A DNA stretch of 64,000 nucleotides from Sphingopyxis fribergensis (GCF_000803645.1 NZ_CP009122.1:4929585-4993584); one strand, 5' to 3'. Positions 41,604-51,553 are shown, counted from the first letter of the stretch. The notes: a model not told the origin generated them from the sequence alone. Numbers and translations: made by a program.

Positions 41604-44297
41604 TCAATTGCCGAACGTGCGCTGCCACCAGCCGCGGCGCGGTTCGCCATCGGGGCCCTCGCCGTCCTCGTCGCCATTGGCGGCAACGGGTTCGGCTTCA
41701 CGCGTGGCTTCGGGCGCGGCTTCAGCGGCGACCGCCTTCTTGGCGCGGCTCGCGCGCTTTTTGGGCGCGGGCTTTGCAGGTTCGGCTTCCGGTTCGGGAG
41801 CGGCTTCGACAGCGGGCGCTGCCTCGACGGCGCCCACCAGTGTTTCGCCAGCTTCTGCGGCCTCGGCTTCGGCCGCCGCAGCGGCCTTGGTCTTGCGCGG
41901 CGCGCGCTTGCGCTTCGGCTTTTCCTCGGCGGCCGGCGCTTCTTCGGCGACCGGTTCGGCGGCTTCGACCACCTCTACCGGCGCCGCTTCGCCTTCGACA
42001 GCAGCCTCGTCGGCGCCATCGACCGCATCGGCCTTCTTGCGGCCGCGTCCACCACGGCGGCGGCGCGGCTTGGCTTCGGCGTCCTCGGCGTCCGCCTCGG
42101 GAGCAGCGTCGGCGGCTTCGACCGGTGCAGCTTCGCCGTCTTCGGCATCAGGGGTGTCGCCACCGCGATCCTCGCCGCCTTCGCTGGCTTCGCCGATTTC
42201 ATTGCCTTCCTCGTCGCGGCGGCCGCGACGGCCACGGCGACGGCGACGGCGGCGCTTGCGGCCCTCGCCGTCGCCTTCGCCGTCCTCGCGCTCGCCTTCT
42301 TCGCGATCGCGCGAACGCGCAGGCCGTTCTTCGGCGGCCTCTTCTTCGGCTTCTTCTTCCTCGTCCTCGGGATAATCGTCGTCATCATCCTCGATCGGCG
42401 CGATCGGGGCGAAGCTGCGGCGTGCGATCGGCGGCGGGCCGCTGACCTCGACCGCCATGCGTGCGCCCTCGGTTTCGCCATCGGGCAGGATTTCGACCGT
42501 GACGCCGTAAAGCTCCTCGATCTCGCGCAGTTCGCGGCGCTTTTCGTTGAGGAGGTAGAAGGTCGCTTCCTGGCTCGCGCGTAGGGTGATCTTGTTGCCC
42601 TTGCCGCGTGCGGCTTCCTCTTCGATGAGGCGCAGCGCGCTGAGACCCGCCGACGAAGCGGTGCGGACGAGGCCGGTGCCTTCGCAATGCGGGCACGGGC
42701 GCGTCGATGCCTCGAGCACGCCGGTGCGCAGCCGCTGGCGGCTCATCTCCATCAGGCCAAAGCCCGAGATGCGGCCGACCTGGATGCGCGCGCGGTCGTT
42801 CTTCAGCGCATCCTTCATCGCGCGTTCGACCTTGCGGACGTTCGAGCCATGATCCATGTCGATGAAGTCGATCACGACCAGCCCGGCCATGTCGCGCAGG
42901 CGCAGCTGGCGGGCGATTTCGGCCGCGGCCTCGAGGTTGGTGCTGACCGCGGTCTGCTCGATATTATGCTCGCGCGTTGACCGGCCCGAGTTGATATCGA
43001 TCGACACCAAAGCCTCGGTCGGGTTGATCACCAGATAGCCACCCGATTTCAGCTGGACGACGGGATTGAGCATCCCGGCGAGTTGATCCTCGACACCGTA
43101 GCGTTGATAGAGCGACACGGGATCGGCATATTGTTTCACGCGCCGCGCATGGCTCGGCATCAGCAGCTTCATGAACTGCTTGGCGGCCTTGTAGCCCTCG
43201 TCGCCCTCGACGAGCACTTCCTCGATATCCTTGTGATAGATATCGCGAATCGCGCGCTTCACCAGGTCGCTGTCCGAATGGACCAGCGCCGGCGCGCTCG
43301 ATTCGAGCGTCTTTTGGCGAATTTCGTCCCACAGGCGGGCGAGATAATCGAAGTCGCGCTTGATCTCGACCTTGGTGCGCGCCATCCCCGCGGTGCGGAC
43401 GATACAGCCCATCGTCGGCGGCAGCGCGAGTTCGTCGATCATCGCCTTCAGCTTGCGACGATCGGCGCCGTTCGAAATCTTGCGGCTGATCCCGCCACCA
43501 TGCATCGTGTTCGGCATCAGCACGCAATAACGGCCGGCGAGCGACAGATAGGTGGTGAGCGCGGCGCCCTTGTTGCCGCGTTCTTCCTTGACGACCTGCA
43601 CCAGCATCACCTGGCGGCGACGGATGACGTCCTGGATCTTGTAACGGCGGCGCAGCGACATGCGGTTTTCACCGTCTTCGTCGTCATTGCGGCGACTGCG
43701 TCCGCGGCCACCCTTGCGGTTGTTATTGCCACGCCCGCGGCCACGCCCACGGCGGTCGCCGCGGCCATCCCCGTTTCCTTCGCGGCCTTCTTCCGAGCCT
43801 TCGGCGCCCTCTTCGCCTTCGCCATTCTCGGTGTCGCCATTGTCGTCGCGATCATCATGGTCGTCGTGCCCATCGTCATGATCGTCCCGGTCGTCGTCGC
43901 GATCGGCCCGGCTGTCGCCATTTTCGTCTTCGTCATGATATTCGACGTCGGCGACATCGCCTTCGAGCTCGTCGAGGTCTTCCTCGGCGCGCTGCGCGGC
44001 GGCGGCGGCATGCTCGGCCTCTTCGCGCAGCAGCGCGTCGCGGTCTTCCTTTGGAATCTGGTAATAGTCGGGGTGGATTTCGCTGAAGGCGAGGAAGCCG
44101 TGGCGATTGCCGCCATATTCGATGAACGCCGCTTGCAGCGACGGTTCGACACGGGTTACCTTGGCCAGATAGATATTGCCCTTGAGCTGCTTGTGCTCGG
44201 CGGACTCGAAATCAAACTCCTCGATGCGGTTTCCCTTGGTGACGGCGACCCGGGTTTCTTCCCGGTGCCGCGCGTCGATCAACATGCGCGTGGTCAT
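41604..44297 (-). CDS. rne: Ribonuclease E
   Basis: Endoribonuclease central to mRNA decay and rRNA/tRNA processing, 897 residues. Starts MTTRMLIDARHREETRVAV. The S1 domain (about 36-90 and 212-250) is split by an insert of about 120 residues, first Asp/Glu-rich then Arg/Gly-rich. The DNase-like catalytic domain carries VSIDINSGRSTRE and VVIDFIDMDH with the catalytic aspartates, and the zinc-link is CPHCEGTG. The C-terminal third is low complexity: an acidic block, RRRRRRRGRRGRR, Ala/Glu tracts, and a final WWQRTFGN. That tail likely binds RNA and degradosome partners. Confidence 0.96.
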   Translation of the reverse strand: MTTRMLIDARHREETRVAVTKGNRIEEFDFESAEHKQLKGNIYLAKVTRVEPSLQAAFIEYGGNRHGFLAFSEIHPDYYQIPKEDRDALLREEAEHAAAAAQRAEEDLDELEGDVADVEYHDEDENGDSRADRDDDRDDHDDGHDDHDDRDDNGDTENGEGEEGAEGSEEGREGNGDGRGDRRGRGRGRGNNNRKGGRGRSRRNDDEDGENRMSLRRRYKIQDVIRRRQVMLVQVVKEERGNKGAALTTYLSLAGRYCVLMPNTMHGGGISRKISNGADRRKLKAMIDELALPPTMGCIVRTAGMARTKVEIKRDFDYLARLWDEIRQKTLESSAPALVHSDSDLVKRAIRDIYHKDIEEVLVEGDEGYKAAKQFMKLLMPSHARRVKQYADPVSLYQRYGVEDQLAGMLNPVVQLKSGGYLVINPTEALVSIDINSGRSTREHNIEQTAVSTNLEAAAEIARQLRLRDMAGLVVIDFIDMDHGSNVRKVERAMKDALKNDRARIQVGRISGFGLMEMSRQRLRTGVLEASTRPCPHCEGTGLVRTASSAGLSALRLIEEEAARGKGNKITLRASQEATFYLLNEKRRELREIEELYGVTVEILPDGETEGARMAVEVSGPPPIARRSFAPIAPIEDDDDDYPEDEEEEAEEEAAEERPARSRDREEGEREDGEGDGEGRKRRRRRRRGRRGRRDEEGNEIGEASEGGEDRGGDTPDAEDGEAAPVEAADAAPEADAEDAEAKPRRRRGGRGRKKADAVDGADEAAVEGEAAPVEVVEAAEPVAEEAPAAEEKPKRKRAPRKTKAAAAAEAEAAEAGETLVGAVEAAPAVEAAPEPEAEPAKPAPKKRASRAKKAVAAEAAPEATREAEPVAANGDEDGEGPDGEPRRGWWQRTFGN

Positions 44298-44718
44298 TAG
44301 ATACACTCCAAGCGCGCGTCAGCGCGCCATCAAAAAATCCCGCGACCCTCCCCGAGGGAAAGCCACGGCGGATACGGGTGAAAAGAAAAAAGACGTTATT
44401 GCCGAAAGGAGCCTGCGTCCGGTCCTGGACGCGCACGCGGTCTTCACATCTGGCGACGGCCGGGGCGAAAGCGCCCGCGTCGGGATATGAAGAGGGCATG
44501 GCAAGCCTCATGCGGCATCAACCTGTTACGGGATGAGCGGGCGGGCAGGGCGGGCGCGAAAGCGAACGCCCCGACTGTCCGGTCAACCGGGTGGACTGGC
44601 GGCAGGTCGCCCTTCCCCGTAAGTCCGGCGCCAAGGCGGCCATGATCCGCATATTCGCGGAACAGGCCTTCCCCTCAAAAGGCCGGACGGCACCGGGAAC
44701 GACACCGTCAGTGAGGGC
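44298..44718 (-). promoter_or_regulatory. Probable long 5' leader of rne and shared intergenic region
   Basis: No credible reading frame is present between the rne start and the amidase side. The minus strand contains several potential stems, such as CCTGGACG-type arms near 44420-44440 and GGCCTT arms near 44665-44690. RNase E in other bacteria regulates its own mRNA through a long structured leader; a similar role is inferred. The stretch was checked for RNase P, SRP and tmRNA hallmarks and none was convincing. Confidence 0.35.
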
Positions 44719-44943
44719 GTGCTAGCATCGGACCGGGCCGACGGCAACCACAACCACAGGGCAAAGATGGGATGGCGCCGACCTGTTGCAAATATGCAAA
44801 TTGTTCCAAATATGGTTATTCAGTGGTTAACCGGCCTTTTACGTGGGCCGGCTATGGGTTGTTTGACCATGTTCTGCGGCTGGGGGCGTCATGTTTCGAA
44901 TAAGCGATGGACCATTGCTCGCCCCGGGCGGCATAGCCGCGCG

Positions 44944-45888
44944 ATGAGCCTGCTGCTCGCCCTGCTTGGCATGATTGCGGCCCCGGCGTCGACGCTGGGT
45001 GGACAGGCGGGCGCGACGCCCATTCGCCCATCGGCGGGCACAATCGAGCGGGCCTCGCGCGGTCCGCGCCCGCAATTGACATCAGCGGCGGAATTTCGCG
45101 CGAAACGGCCCGGAAAACGCTACAGCGTGACCGTCCCGATCGGCAAAGCCAAACCCGCCGTCGCGTTGCCGCGGATCGAAGGCCCCGACAACGACCGCCT
45201 CCCGCTCGTCGTGATCGACGCCGGGCATGGCGGGCACGATCCCGGCGCGATCAGCCCGCACAGCGGCAAGCGCGAAAAGGATATCACCCTGGCGCTCGCC
45301 CGCGCGATACGCGCCGACCTGCTCGCGTCGGGCCGCGTCCGTGTCGCGCTTACGCGCTCCGACGACCGCTTCCTAGTGCTCGAGGAGCGCTATGGTATCG
45401 CACGGCGATTGAAGGCCGACCTGTTCATCTCGGTCCATGCCGATGCGGCCGAAAATCAGCAGGCCAGCGGCGCGTCGATCTACACGCTGTCCGAGGTCGC
45501 CTCCGATCGTGAAGCGGCGCGGCTCGCCGCGCGTGAGAATAAGGCGAACGTCATCAACGGTGTCGATCTCGGCGCGCACAGCAGCGACGTGTCGGCGATC
45601 CTGCTCGACCTGACCCAGCGCGAAACGATGAATGTCGCGTCCGATTTCGCTCGGCTGCTCCAGCGCGAGGCGTCGGACGACGTCAAATTCCGCACGACCG
45701 CGCACCGCTTCGCCTCCTTCATCGTGCTGAAGGCGCCCGACACGCCATCGGTCCTGTTCGAAACGGGCTTCATCTCGAACAAGGAGGACAGCGAATTTCT
45801 GGGCTCGTCTGCGGGCCAGAAAAAGGTCGCGCGCGGGGTGCGCGACGCGGTGCAGATCCATTTCGCGCGGCGGATCGCCGCGAGCTGA
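44944..45888 (+). CDS. amiC: N-acetylmuramoyl-L-alanine amidase (Amidase_3)
   Basis: Periplasmic zinc amidase cutting peptidoglycan during cell separation. With the start at 44944 it has 314 residues: a signal-like MSLLLALLGMIAAPAS, a short linker, then the catalytic domain with LVVIDAGHGGHDPGAIS (first zinc His), EKDITLALAR, DLFISVHADAAEN (His) and PSVLFETGFISNKEDSEFL (catalytic Glu). It lacks the full AMIN domain of E. coli AmiC. The start is uncertain: in-frame ATGs at 44857 and 44872 would give a longer basic n-region before the same hydrophobic stretch. Confidence 0.88.
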   Translation: MSLLLALLGMIAAPASTLGGQAGATPIRPSAGTIERASRGPRPQLTSAAEFRAKRPGKRYSVTVPIGKAKPAVALPRIEGPDNDRLPLVVIDAGHGGHDPGAISPHSGKREKDITLALARAIRADLLASGRVRVALTRSDDRFLVLEERYGIARRLKADLFISVHADAAENQQASGASIYTLSEVASDREAARLAARENKANVINGVDLGAHSSDVSAILLDLTQRETMNVASDFARLLQREASDDVKFRTTAHRFASFIVLKAPDTPSVLFETGFISNKEDSEFLGSSAGQKKVARGVRDAVQIHFARRIAAS

Positions 45889-45958
45889 GGTCATAATATA
45901 GTCTTGACTAACTTTTATCCTGCGGACAGCTTCGGCACGCGGCGAGCGGGAGAAGGTG

Positions 45959-47212
45959 ATGAGCTGGAGCAACTGGTCGGGTAGCGTCACCGCGGCCGCG
46001 TCGATCGCCCGTCCGCAAAGCGAGGATGAGCTGGCGATGCTCGTTCGCAGCGCGCGAAAATTGCGCGCAACCGGCGCCGGACACAGCTTCATGCCGCTCT
46101 GCGAATCGGACGAAATGATCGTCAGCCTCGACGATATGGGGGGCGAAATCCGCGTGTCCCCCGATCGAACCACCGCACATATCCCCGCCGGCTGGAGTAT
46201 CCGCCGGCTGACCGCGGCCTTGTGGGGGGAGGGGCTGGCGCTCGCCAACCAGGGCGACGTCAATCCGCAGTCGCTCGCCGGCGCGATGGCGACGGGTACG
46301 CATGGCACCGGCGTCGATCTGGGGTCGCTCGCGACCTTCGCGCGCGGCTTTCGCCTCGTCGGCGCCGATGGCGAGGTGCGTTGGTGCGATGCCGACACCC
46401 ATGCGGACCTTTATCAAGCGCAGCGCCTGTCGCTCGGACTGTTCGGCATCGCGACCGAAATCGAGGTCGCGGTCATCCCAGGCTTTCACCTGTCCGAACG
46501 GATCGAAAAGCGCCGCTGGGCCGAAATCCGCGAAAGCTATGACGAGCTTGCGCAGCAACATCGCCATATCGAATTCTGGTTTTTTCCGCATAGCGATCAT
46601 GTGATCCTGAAAACGCTTGACCCGTGCGATCCGTGTGATCCGCCGCCGAGCACGACCGATATGGAGGAGGCGACCTTTCGCCGCATTCTCGACATGTCGG
46701 CGCGTCTGCCGTTCCTCACCCCCTGTCTGCAACGCCTGATGATGAAGAGCGGCATTTCGGGCCGTCGCCGTGGCCCCGCGCACAGCGTCTTTCCGTCGGA
46801 CCGAACGCTCCGCTTCGAGGAAATGGAATATGAAATGCCGCGCGCTGCCGGGCTCGAAACGCTGGATGAGGTCGTCGGCTGGATCCGCAAGAAGCGGCTG
46901 CCCGTCACTTTCCCTTTCGAATATCGCACCGTCGCCGCCGACGATATCTGGATGAGCCCGATGAATGCCGGACCCGTCGCCGCGATCTCGATGCACCAAT
47001 ATGCGAAGATGCCCTGGCGCGCGCTCTTCGCCGATGCCGAGGCGATATTTCGCGCCCATGGCGGACGGCCGCACTGGGCGAAACGTCACACACTCACCCG
47101 CGCCGATGTCGATGTGCTCTATCCGTTGGCGGGCCGCTATCGCGCCGTCCGCGCCGCTGCCGATCCGACCGGCAAATTCCTCAATCCGCATCTGGAGACC
47201 TTGTTCGCATGA
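45959..47212 (+). CDS. FAD-linked sugar-lactone oxidase (D-arabinono-1,4-lactone oxidase type)
   Basis: Flavoprotein of the vanillyl-alcohol oxidase family, 417 residues. The N-terminal FAD-binding segment is RATGAGHSFMPLCESDEMIVSLDDM, with the histidine that often carries covalent FAD replaced or placed within GHSF. NQGDVNPQSLAGAMATGTHGTG follows near residue 100, and the ALO-type C-terminus is RPHWAKRHTL then DPTGKFLNPHLETLF. ATG 45959 follows a GGAGAAGG site; a GTG one codon earlier is possible. It is coupled by ATGA to the DSD1-family gene. The substrate, perhaps a sugar lactone or alditol, is not determinable. Confidence 0.85.
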   Translation: MSWSNWSGSVTAAASIARPQSEDELAMLVRSARKLRATGAGHSFMPLCESDEMIVSLDDMGGEIRVSPDRTTAHIPAGWSIRRLTAALWGEGLALANQGDVNPQSLAGAMATGTHGTGVDLGSLATFARGFRLVGADGEVRWCDADTHADLYQAQRLSLGLFGIATEIEVAVIPGFHLSERIEKRRWAEIRESYDELAQQHRHIEFWFFPHSDHVILKTLDPCDPCDPPPSTTDMEEATFRRILDMSARLPFLTPCLQRLMMKSGISGRRRGPAHSVFPSDRTLRFEEMEYEMPRAAGLETLDEVVGWIRKKRLPVTFPFEYRTVAADDIWMSPMNAGPVAAISMHQYAKMPWRALFADAEAIFRAHGGRPHWAKRHTLTRADVDVLYPLAGRYRAVRAAADPTGKFLNPHLETLFA

Positions 47213-48354
47213 CGACCGACCGTGAATTGCACGACCATCTGATCGGCCGGCAGGGTTCGCGCGCCGACCTCAACACGCCCGTGCTTGTCCTCGACGTCGA
47301 CGCGCTCGACCGCAATATTTCGGCGATGGCGGTGCTCGCGGCCAACCACGGCGTGGCGCTGCGCCCGCATGCCAAGACGCACAAGAGCGTCGATATCGCG
47401 CTTCGCCAGAAAGCGGCAGGGGCGGTGGGCGTTTGCTGCGCCAAGATCGGCGAGGCCGAAGTGCTCGCCGAAGGCGGCGTGACCGGCATCCTCATCACCT
47501 CGCCCGTCGCGGCGCCTGCGGCGATCGATCGCCTTGCGGCGCTTGCAGGAACCGCCGACGGGCTGATGGCGGTCGTCGATCATCCGGGCGTTGCGGAGCG
47601 CATCAATGCGGCGCTCGCGGCGACCGAAAGGAAGCTCGATGTCATCATCGACATCGATCCGGGCATCGCGCGCACCGGCGTCGCGTCCGCCGAAGCTGCG
47701 GTTGCGCTCGCGAAAGCCATTTCGGCGTCGCCGAACCTTCAATATCGCGGGGTGCAATATTACTGCGGGTCGCAGCAGCATATCGAGAATTACGCCGAAC
47801 GACGTTCCGCGATCATCGAGCGCACCGCCTATCTGCAACGGGTCATCGCCGCACTCGACGAAGCGGGTTTCGCGCCCGCCATCGTCACCGGATCGGGCAC
47901 CGGCACGCACCGCATCGACCTTGAGCTTGGCGTCTTCAACGAGCTGCAGGCGGGCAGCTATGTCTTCATGGACAAGCAATATCTCGACTGCGACATCGCC
48001 GACGGCAGCGAGCCGCCGTTCGAGGTCTCGCTGGCCGTCGATTCGCGCGTCGTCAGCGCTAACCACAGCGGGCTCGTCACGATCGACGCAGGCTACAAAT
48101 CGCTGTCGACCGACGGCGGCGTCGCGGTGGTCCAGCGCGGCGCGCCCGAAACCGCGTTCTTCGCTTTCATGGGCGATGAGCATGCCGCGCTGATCGCACC
48201 CGAAATCGGCACGCAACTCCAGCCCGGCGATCCGGTCAGCCTGACGGTGCCGCATTGCGACCCGACGGTGAACCTCTATGACCATTATCATGTCGTCACG
48301 GGCGATACGCTGGTCGACATCTGGCCGGTCAGCGCGCGCGGCCGGGCGCGATGA
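47209..48354 (+). CDS. DSD1-family PLP enzyme (D-serine dehydratase / D-threonine aldolase-like)
   Basis: Fold type III (alanine-racemase-like) PLP enzyme, 381 residues. The PLP lysine lies in LRPHAKTHKS near residue 55, GSGTGTHRID near 225 binds the phosphate, and the C-terminal metal pair is in VPHCDPTVNLYDHYHVV near 345, characteristic of zinc-dependent D-serine dehydratase and D-threonine aldolase. It acts on a D-3-hydroxy amino acid by family analogy. The gene overlaps both the lactone oxidase and the TetR gene by 4 nt, suggesting one pathway. Confidence 0.87.
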   Translation: MTTDRELHDHLIGRQGSRADLNTPVLVLDVDALDRNISAMAVLAANHGVALRPHAKTHKSVDIALRQKAAGAVGVCCAKIGEAEVLAEGGVTGILITSPVAAPAAIDRLAALAGTADGLMAVVDHPGVAERINAALAATERKLDVIIDIDPGIARTGVASAEAAVALAKAISASPNLQYRGVQYYCGSQQHIENYAERRSAIIERTAYLQRVIAALDEAGFAPAIVTGSGTGTHRIDLELGVFNELQAGSYVFMDKQYLDCDIADGSEPPFEVSLAVDSRVVSANHSGLVTIDAGYKSLSTDGGVAVVQRGAPETAFFAFMGDEHAALIAPEIGTQLQPGDPVSLTVPHCDPTVNLYDHYHVVTGDTLVDIWPVSARGRAR

Positions 48355-48974
48355 TCGCCGCCGCCCGCCTTCCCCCCAAGCAGGACCGCGCCCGCCTGAC
48401 CCGCGACCGCCTGCTCGACGTAGCGGGCGAATTGCTTGCCGAGGCCGGGATCGAGCGCATTTCGACCAATATGATCGCCGCGCGCGCCGGGCTTACCCCG
48501 CCGGCGCTCTATCGCTATTTCGGCGACAAATATGCGCTGCTCGAGGCGCTGGGGCGGCGGCTGATGGAGCGTCAGAACGCCGTGCTCGAACGCTGGATTG
48601 CGCGCCGTGCGCCGGGCGGGATTACGGGCATGGCCGATCATATCGACGATCTCCTGACCGAAAATGCCGCGGTGACGCGCGCCGAACCGGGGGCGGTTTG
48701 GATCTTGCGCGCGCTGCATGCGTCGCCGCAGCTGGTGCACATCCGGCTCGAATCGCATCGCCACGTGACCGACCGGCTCACCGATGCCTGCGCCCCCCAC
48801 CTTCCCGGTACCGACCGAAAAATGCTCTGGTCGCGGCTCCGGCTCGCGGTCGAACTCGGCTTTGCCGCCGACGAAATGCTGTATGAAGAAGACCGTGTTT
48901 CGGCAGGCGCCGTTCTTGCCGAAGTCGCCGCGATGCTGCGCTCGGCGCTGCTCGACCTGACCGAAACCGCCTAG
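48351..48974 (+). CDS. TetR/AcrR family regulator
   Basis: DNA-binding protein of 207 residues with helix-turn-helix ISTNMIAARAGLTPPALYRYFGDKYALLEALG near residues 37-68, and an uncharacterised C-terminal ligand domain. It is the last gene of the lactone-oxidase operon, joined by ATGA, so it likely controls that operon from within. No clear palindrome was picked out upstream of the operon. Confidence 0.85.
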   Translation: MIAAARLPPKQDRARLTRDRLLDVAGELLAEAGIERISTNMIAARAGLTPPALYRYFGDKYALLEALGRRLMERQNAVLERWIARRAPGGITGMADHIDDLLTENAAVTRAEPGAVWILRALHASPQLVHIRLESHRHVTDRLTDACAPHLPGTDRKMLWSRLRLAVELGFAADEMLYEEDRVSAGAVLAEVAAMLRSALLDLTETA

Positions 48975-49036
48975 TCGCGCACCTCGCCGCAAGCACGCTT
49001 CCCTTTCGGCGACACAGGCTTTAGAGGCGGGGACAT

Positions 49037-51553
49037 ATGGCCGCTGACAGTCCGCCCAATTTCCGCTTGCGCCTGCGCCGCGACAGCAATGCCGTCATCG
49101 CATGGCTCCGTGAGATGTGGACACGGCGCTGGTTCCGCTGGCTCGGTTATCTCGCGCTGGCGGGCGTTCTCTTTCTTGCACTGATCTGGGTCGTTTTCGC
49201 GCGCGACCTGCCATCGGTCGACCAGCTGCGCGACTATGAACCGCCGCTGCCGACGATGGTCCGCGACGGCGAGGGCAAGCCGGTGCACAGCTATGCCCGC
49301 GAACGCCGCGTCCAGCTCGAATATAGCGAATATCCGCAGCTTCTGGTGCGCTCCTTTCTCGCGGCGGAAGACAAGACCTTTTTCAGTCACGGCGGGATCG
49401 ACTATCCGGGCATTGCCTCGGCGATCATCACCAACCTGACGAACAGCGGCCGCCCCATCGGCGCCTCGACGATCACCCAGCAGGTCGCGAAGAACCTGCT
49501 GCTGACGAACGAGCTCAGCTATCGCCGCAAGGTGCGCGAGGCGATCCTCGCGATGCGCATAGAGGATGCGCTGACCAAGGAACAGATTCTCGAGCTGTAT
49601 CTGAACGAAATTCCCCTCGGCCGCCGCGCTTTCGGCGTGCAGGCGGCGAGCCGCGCTTATTTCGACAAGGACGTCGATCAGCTCCAGCTGCACGAAATGG
49701 CCTTCCTCGCGATCCTGCCCAAGGCGCCCGAAAAATACGGCCGCGCGCGTTTCGAGCGCGAGGCGATCGCGCGGCGCAACTTCGTGCTCGGGTCGATGCA
49801 GGACAATGGCTGGATCAGCACCGCGCAGCGTGATGCCGCACGCGCGATGCCGCTCGGCCTGACCAACAGCGGCAACCGCGCAATCGCGCAGGTCGGCGGC
49901 TATTATATGGAAGAGGTGCGGCGCCAGCTGATCGCGCAGTTCGGCGAAACCGCCGACAAGGGGCCGCACAGCGTTTACGCCGGCGGCCTCTGGGTGCGCA
50001 CGCCTTACGATGGCAAGATGCAGGCGGGCGCAACGATGGCGCTCCGCAAGGGGCTGCAACGTTACGATGCGGGCAAGGGCTGGTCGGGACCGATCGCGAC
50101 GATCGAGGCCGACGACCAGTGGCAGAGCCGCCTCGCATCGAGCTTCATCGGCATCGATTACGACAATTGGCGCGTCGCCGCCGTGCTGTCGAAATCGGCC
50201 AGCGCGGCCCAAATCGGCTTCTCTAATGGCGACACGGGAACGCTGCCCGCCAGCGCCGCGACGATGGGCTATCGCAAGACCGGCGGCAGCGCCTTTTCGG
50301 CGATGCGTCCGGGCGACCTGATCGCTGTCAAATCGAACGGCGGCAACAGCTATGCGCTCCGCAACATCCCCGAAGTATCGGGCGGCATGGTCGTCGAAAG
50401 CCCGCATTCGGGACGGATCTACGCGATGCAGGGCGGCTTCGACGTCCGCCTGTCGCCCTTCAACCGCGCGACGCAGGCCGAACGCCAGCCGGGCTCGACG
50501 ATCAAGCCCTTCGTCTATGCCGCGGCGCTCGACAATGGCATGACTCCCGCGACGATGATCGTCGACGGGCCCTTCTGCGTCTATCAGGGCGCGAGCCTCG
50601 GCAACAAATGCTTCCGCAATTTCGGCGGCGCGGGCGGGTCGGGCGAGCATACGATGCGTTGGGGGCTCGAACAGTCGCGCAACCTGATGACGGTGCGCAC
50701 CGCGAGTCAGGTCGGCATGGAACCGATCGTCGAGATGATCGCCACGATGGGCATCGGCAAGCACGAACCCTATCTGTCGACCGCGCTCGGCGCCGGGTCG
50801 ACGACGGTTGAAAGGATGACCAATGCCTTTGCCATGCTTGCCAATCACGGCCGCGCGCTCAAGCCGCGCGTGATCGATTATGCGCAGGACCGCCGCGGCA
50901 AGGTGATCTTTCCCGCGAACTGGAAACCTTGCGAAGGCTGCAACAGAAAGGATTGGGACGGCCGGCCGATGCCGCGCTTTGCCAAGTCGGGCAAGCAGCT
51001 GATGGACCCGATCACCGCCTATCAGGTCGTCCATATGCTCGAAGGCGTCGTCCAGCGCGGCACCGCGGTGCGGCTGCGCGACCTCAATGTGCCGCTGTTC
51101 GGCAAGACGGGCACGACCTCGGGCCCGAATGATGTGTGGTTCGTCGGCGGCACGCCCGACGTGATCGCGGGCATGTATATCGGTTTCGACCAGCCGCGCA
51201 GCATGGGCGGCTATGCACAGGGCGGCAGCTATGCCGCACCGATCTTCAAGGATTTCGCGCTCGCCGCGCTCGCCGATCGCCAGCCGATTCCCTTCGCGGC
51301 GCCGAAGGGCGTGCGCATGGTGCGTATCGATCGCCAGTCGGGGCGCCGCGTCTATGGAAGCTGGCCGGGCACCGACCCGAAGGCGTCGATCATATGGGAG
51401 GCCTTCAAGCCCGAAAGCGAACCGCGCCGGACTATCCGCGAGGAAGAAATCAAGCCGGCCAAAGCGCCGCGACGGCAGGATGCACCTGTCGAACAAGGGT
51501 CGGGACGACGCACCGACAGCGACTTCCTCGACGACCGCGGCGGCATCATCTGA
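49037..51553 (+). CDS. mrcA: Penicillin-binding protein 1A (bifunctional transglycosylase/transpeptidase)
   Basis: Class A PBP of 838 residues building peptidoglycan. A cytoplasmic basic tail, membrane helix at about 36-54, GT51 domain with catalytic Glu111 in AAEDKTFFSHGG and GASTITQQVAKNLLL, then an OB-like insert (330-450). The transpeptidase domain has SxxK at Ser487-Lys490 (PGSTIKPF), SRN near 555 and GKTGTTSGPND near 690. The C-terminal tail is Arg/Glu-rich. In many alphaproteobacteria mrcA sits next to the amidase gene; here a three-gene operon lies between them. Confidence 0.95.
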   Translation: MAADSPPNFRLRLRRDSNAVIAWLREMWTRRWFRWLGYLALAGVLFLALIWVVFARDLPSVDQLRDYEPPLPTMVRDGEGKPVHSYARERRVQLEYSEYPQLLVRSFLAAEDKTFFSHGGIDYPGIASAIITNLTNSGRPIGASTITQQVAKNLLLTNELSYRRKVREAILAMRIEDALTKEQILELYLNEIPLGRRAFGVQAASRAYFDKDVDQLQLHEMAFLAILPKAPEKYGRARFEREAIARRNFVLGSMQDNGWISTAQRDAARAMPLGLTNSGNRAIAQVGGYYMEEVRRQLIAQFGETADKGPHSVYAGGLWVRTPYDGKMQAGATMALRKGLQRYDAGKGWSGPIATIEADDQWQSRLASSFIGIDYDNWRVAAVLSKSASAAQIGFSNGDTGTLPASAATMGYRKTGGSAFSAMRPGDLIAVKSNGGNSYALRNIPEVSGGMVVESPHSGRIYAMQGGFDVRLSPFNRATQAERQPGSTIKPFVYAAALDNGMTPATMIVDGPFCVYQGASLGNKCFRNFGGAGGSGEHTMRWGLEQSRNLMTVRTASQVGMEPIVEMIATMGIGKHEPYLSTALGAGSTTVERMTNAFAMLANHGRALKPRVIDYAQDRRGKVIFPANWKPCEGCNRKDWDGRPMPRFAKSGKQLMDPITAYQVVHMLEGVVQRGTAVRLRDLNVPLFGKTGTTSGPNDVWFVGGTPDVIAGMYIGFDQPRSMGGYAQGGSYAAPIFKDFALAALADRQPIPFAAPKGVRMVRIDRQSGRRVYGSWPGTDPKASIIWEAFKPESEPRRTIREEEIKPAKAPRRQDAPVEQGSGRRTDSDFLDDRGGII

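Noticed and set aside
43083..44300. Plus-strand open frame with hydrophobic Val/Ile-rich stretches over rne
   Set aside because: The apparent membrane segments are the complement of the Asp/Glu/His-rich insert of RNase E, not a real membrane protein.
44420..44710. RNase P RNA, SRP RNA or tmRNA in the rne-amidase gap
   Set aside because: Short matches such as AAGTCCGG were seen, but the surrounding conserved cores of these RNAs are missing.
48971..51496. Long open frame on the minus strand over the PBP1A gene
   Set aside because: Antisense shadow of mrcA, with no recognisable domain and Arg/Ala/His-rich composition.
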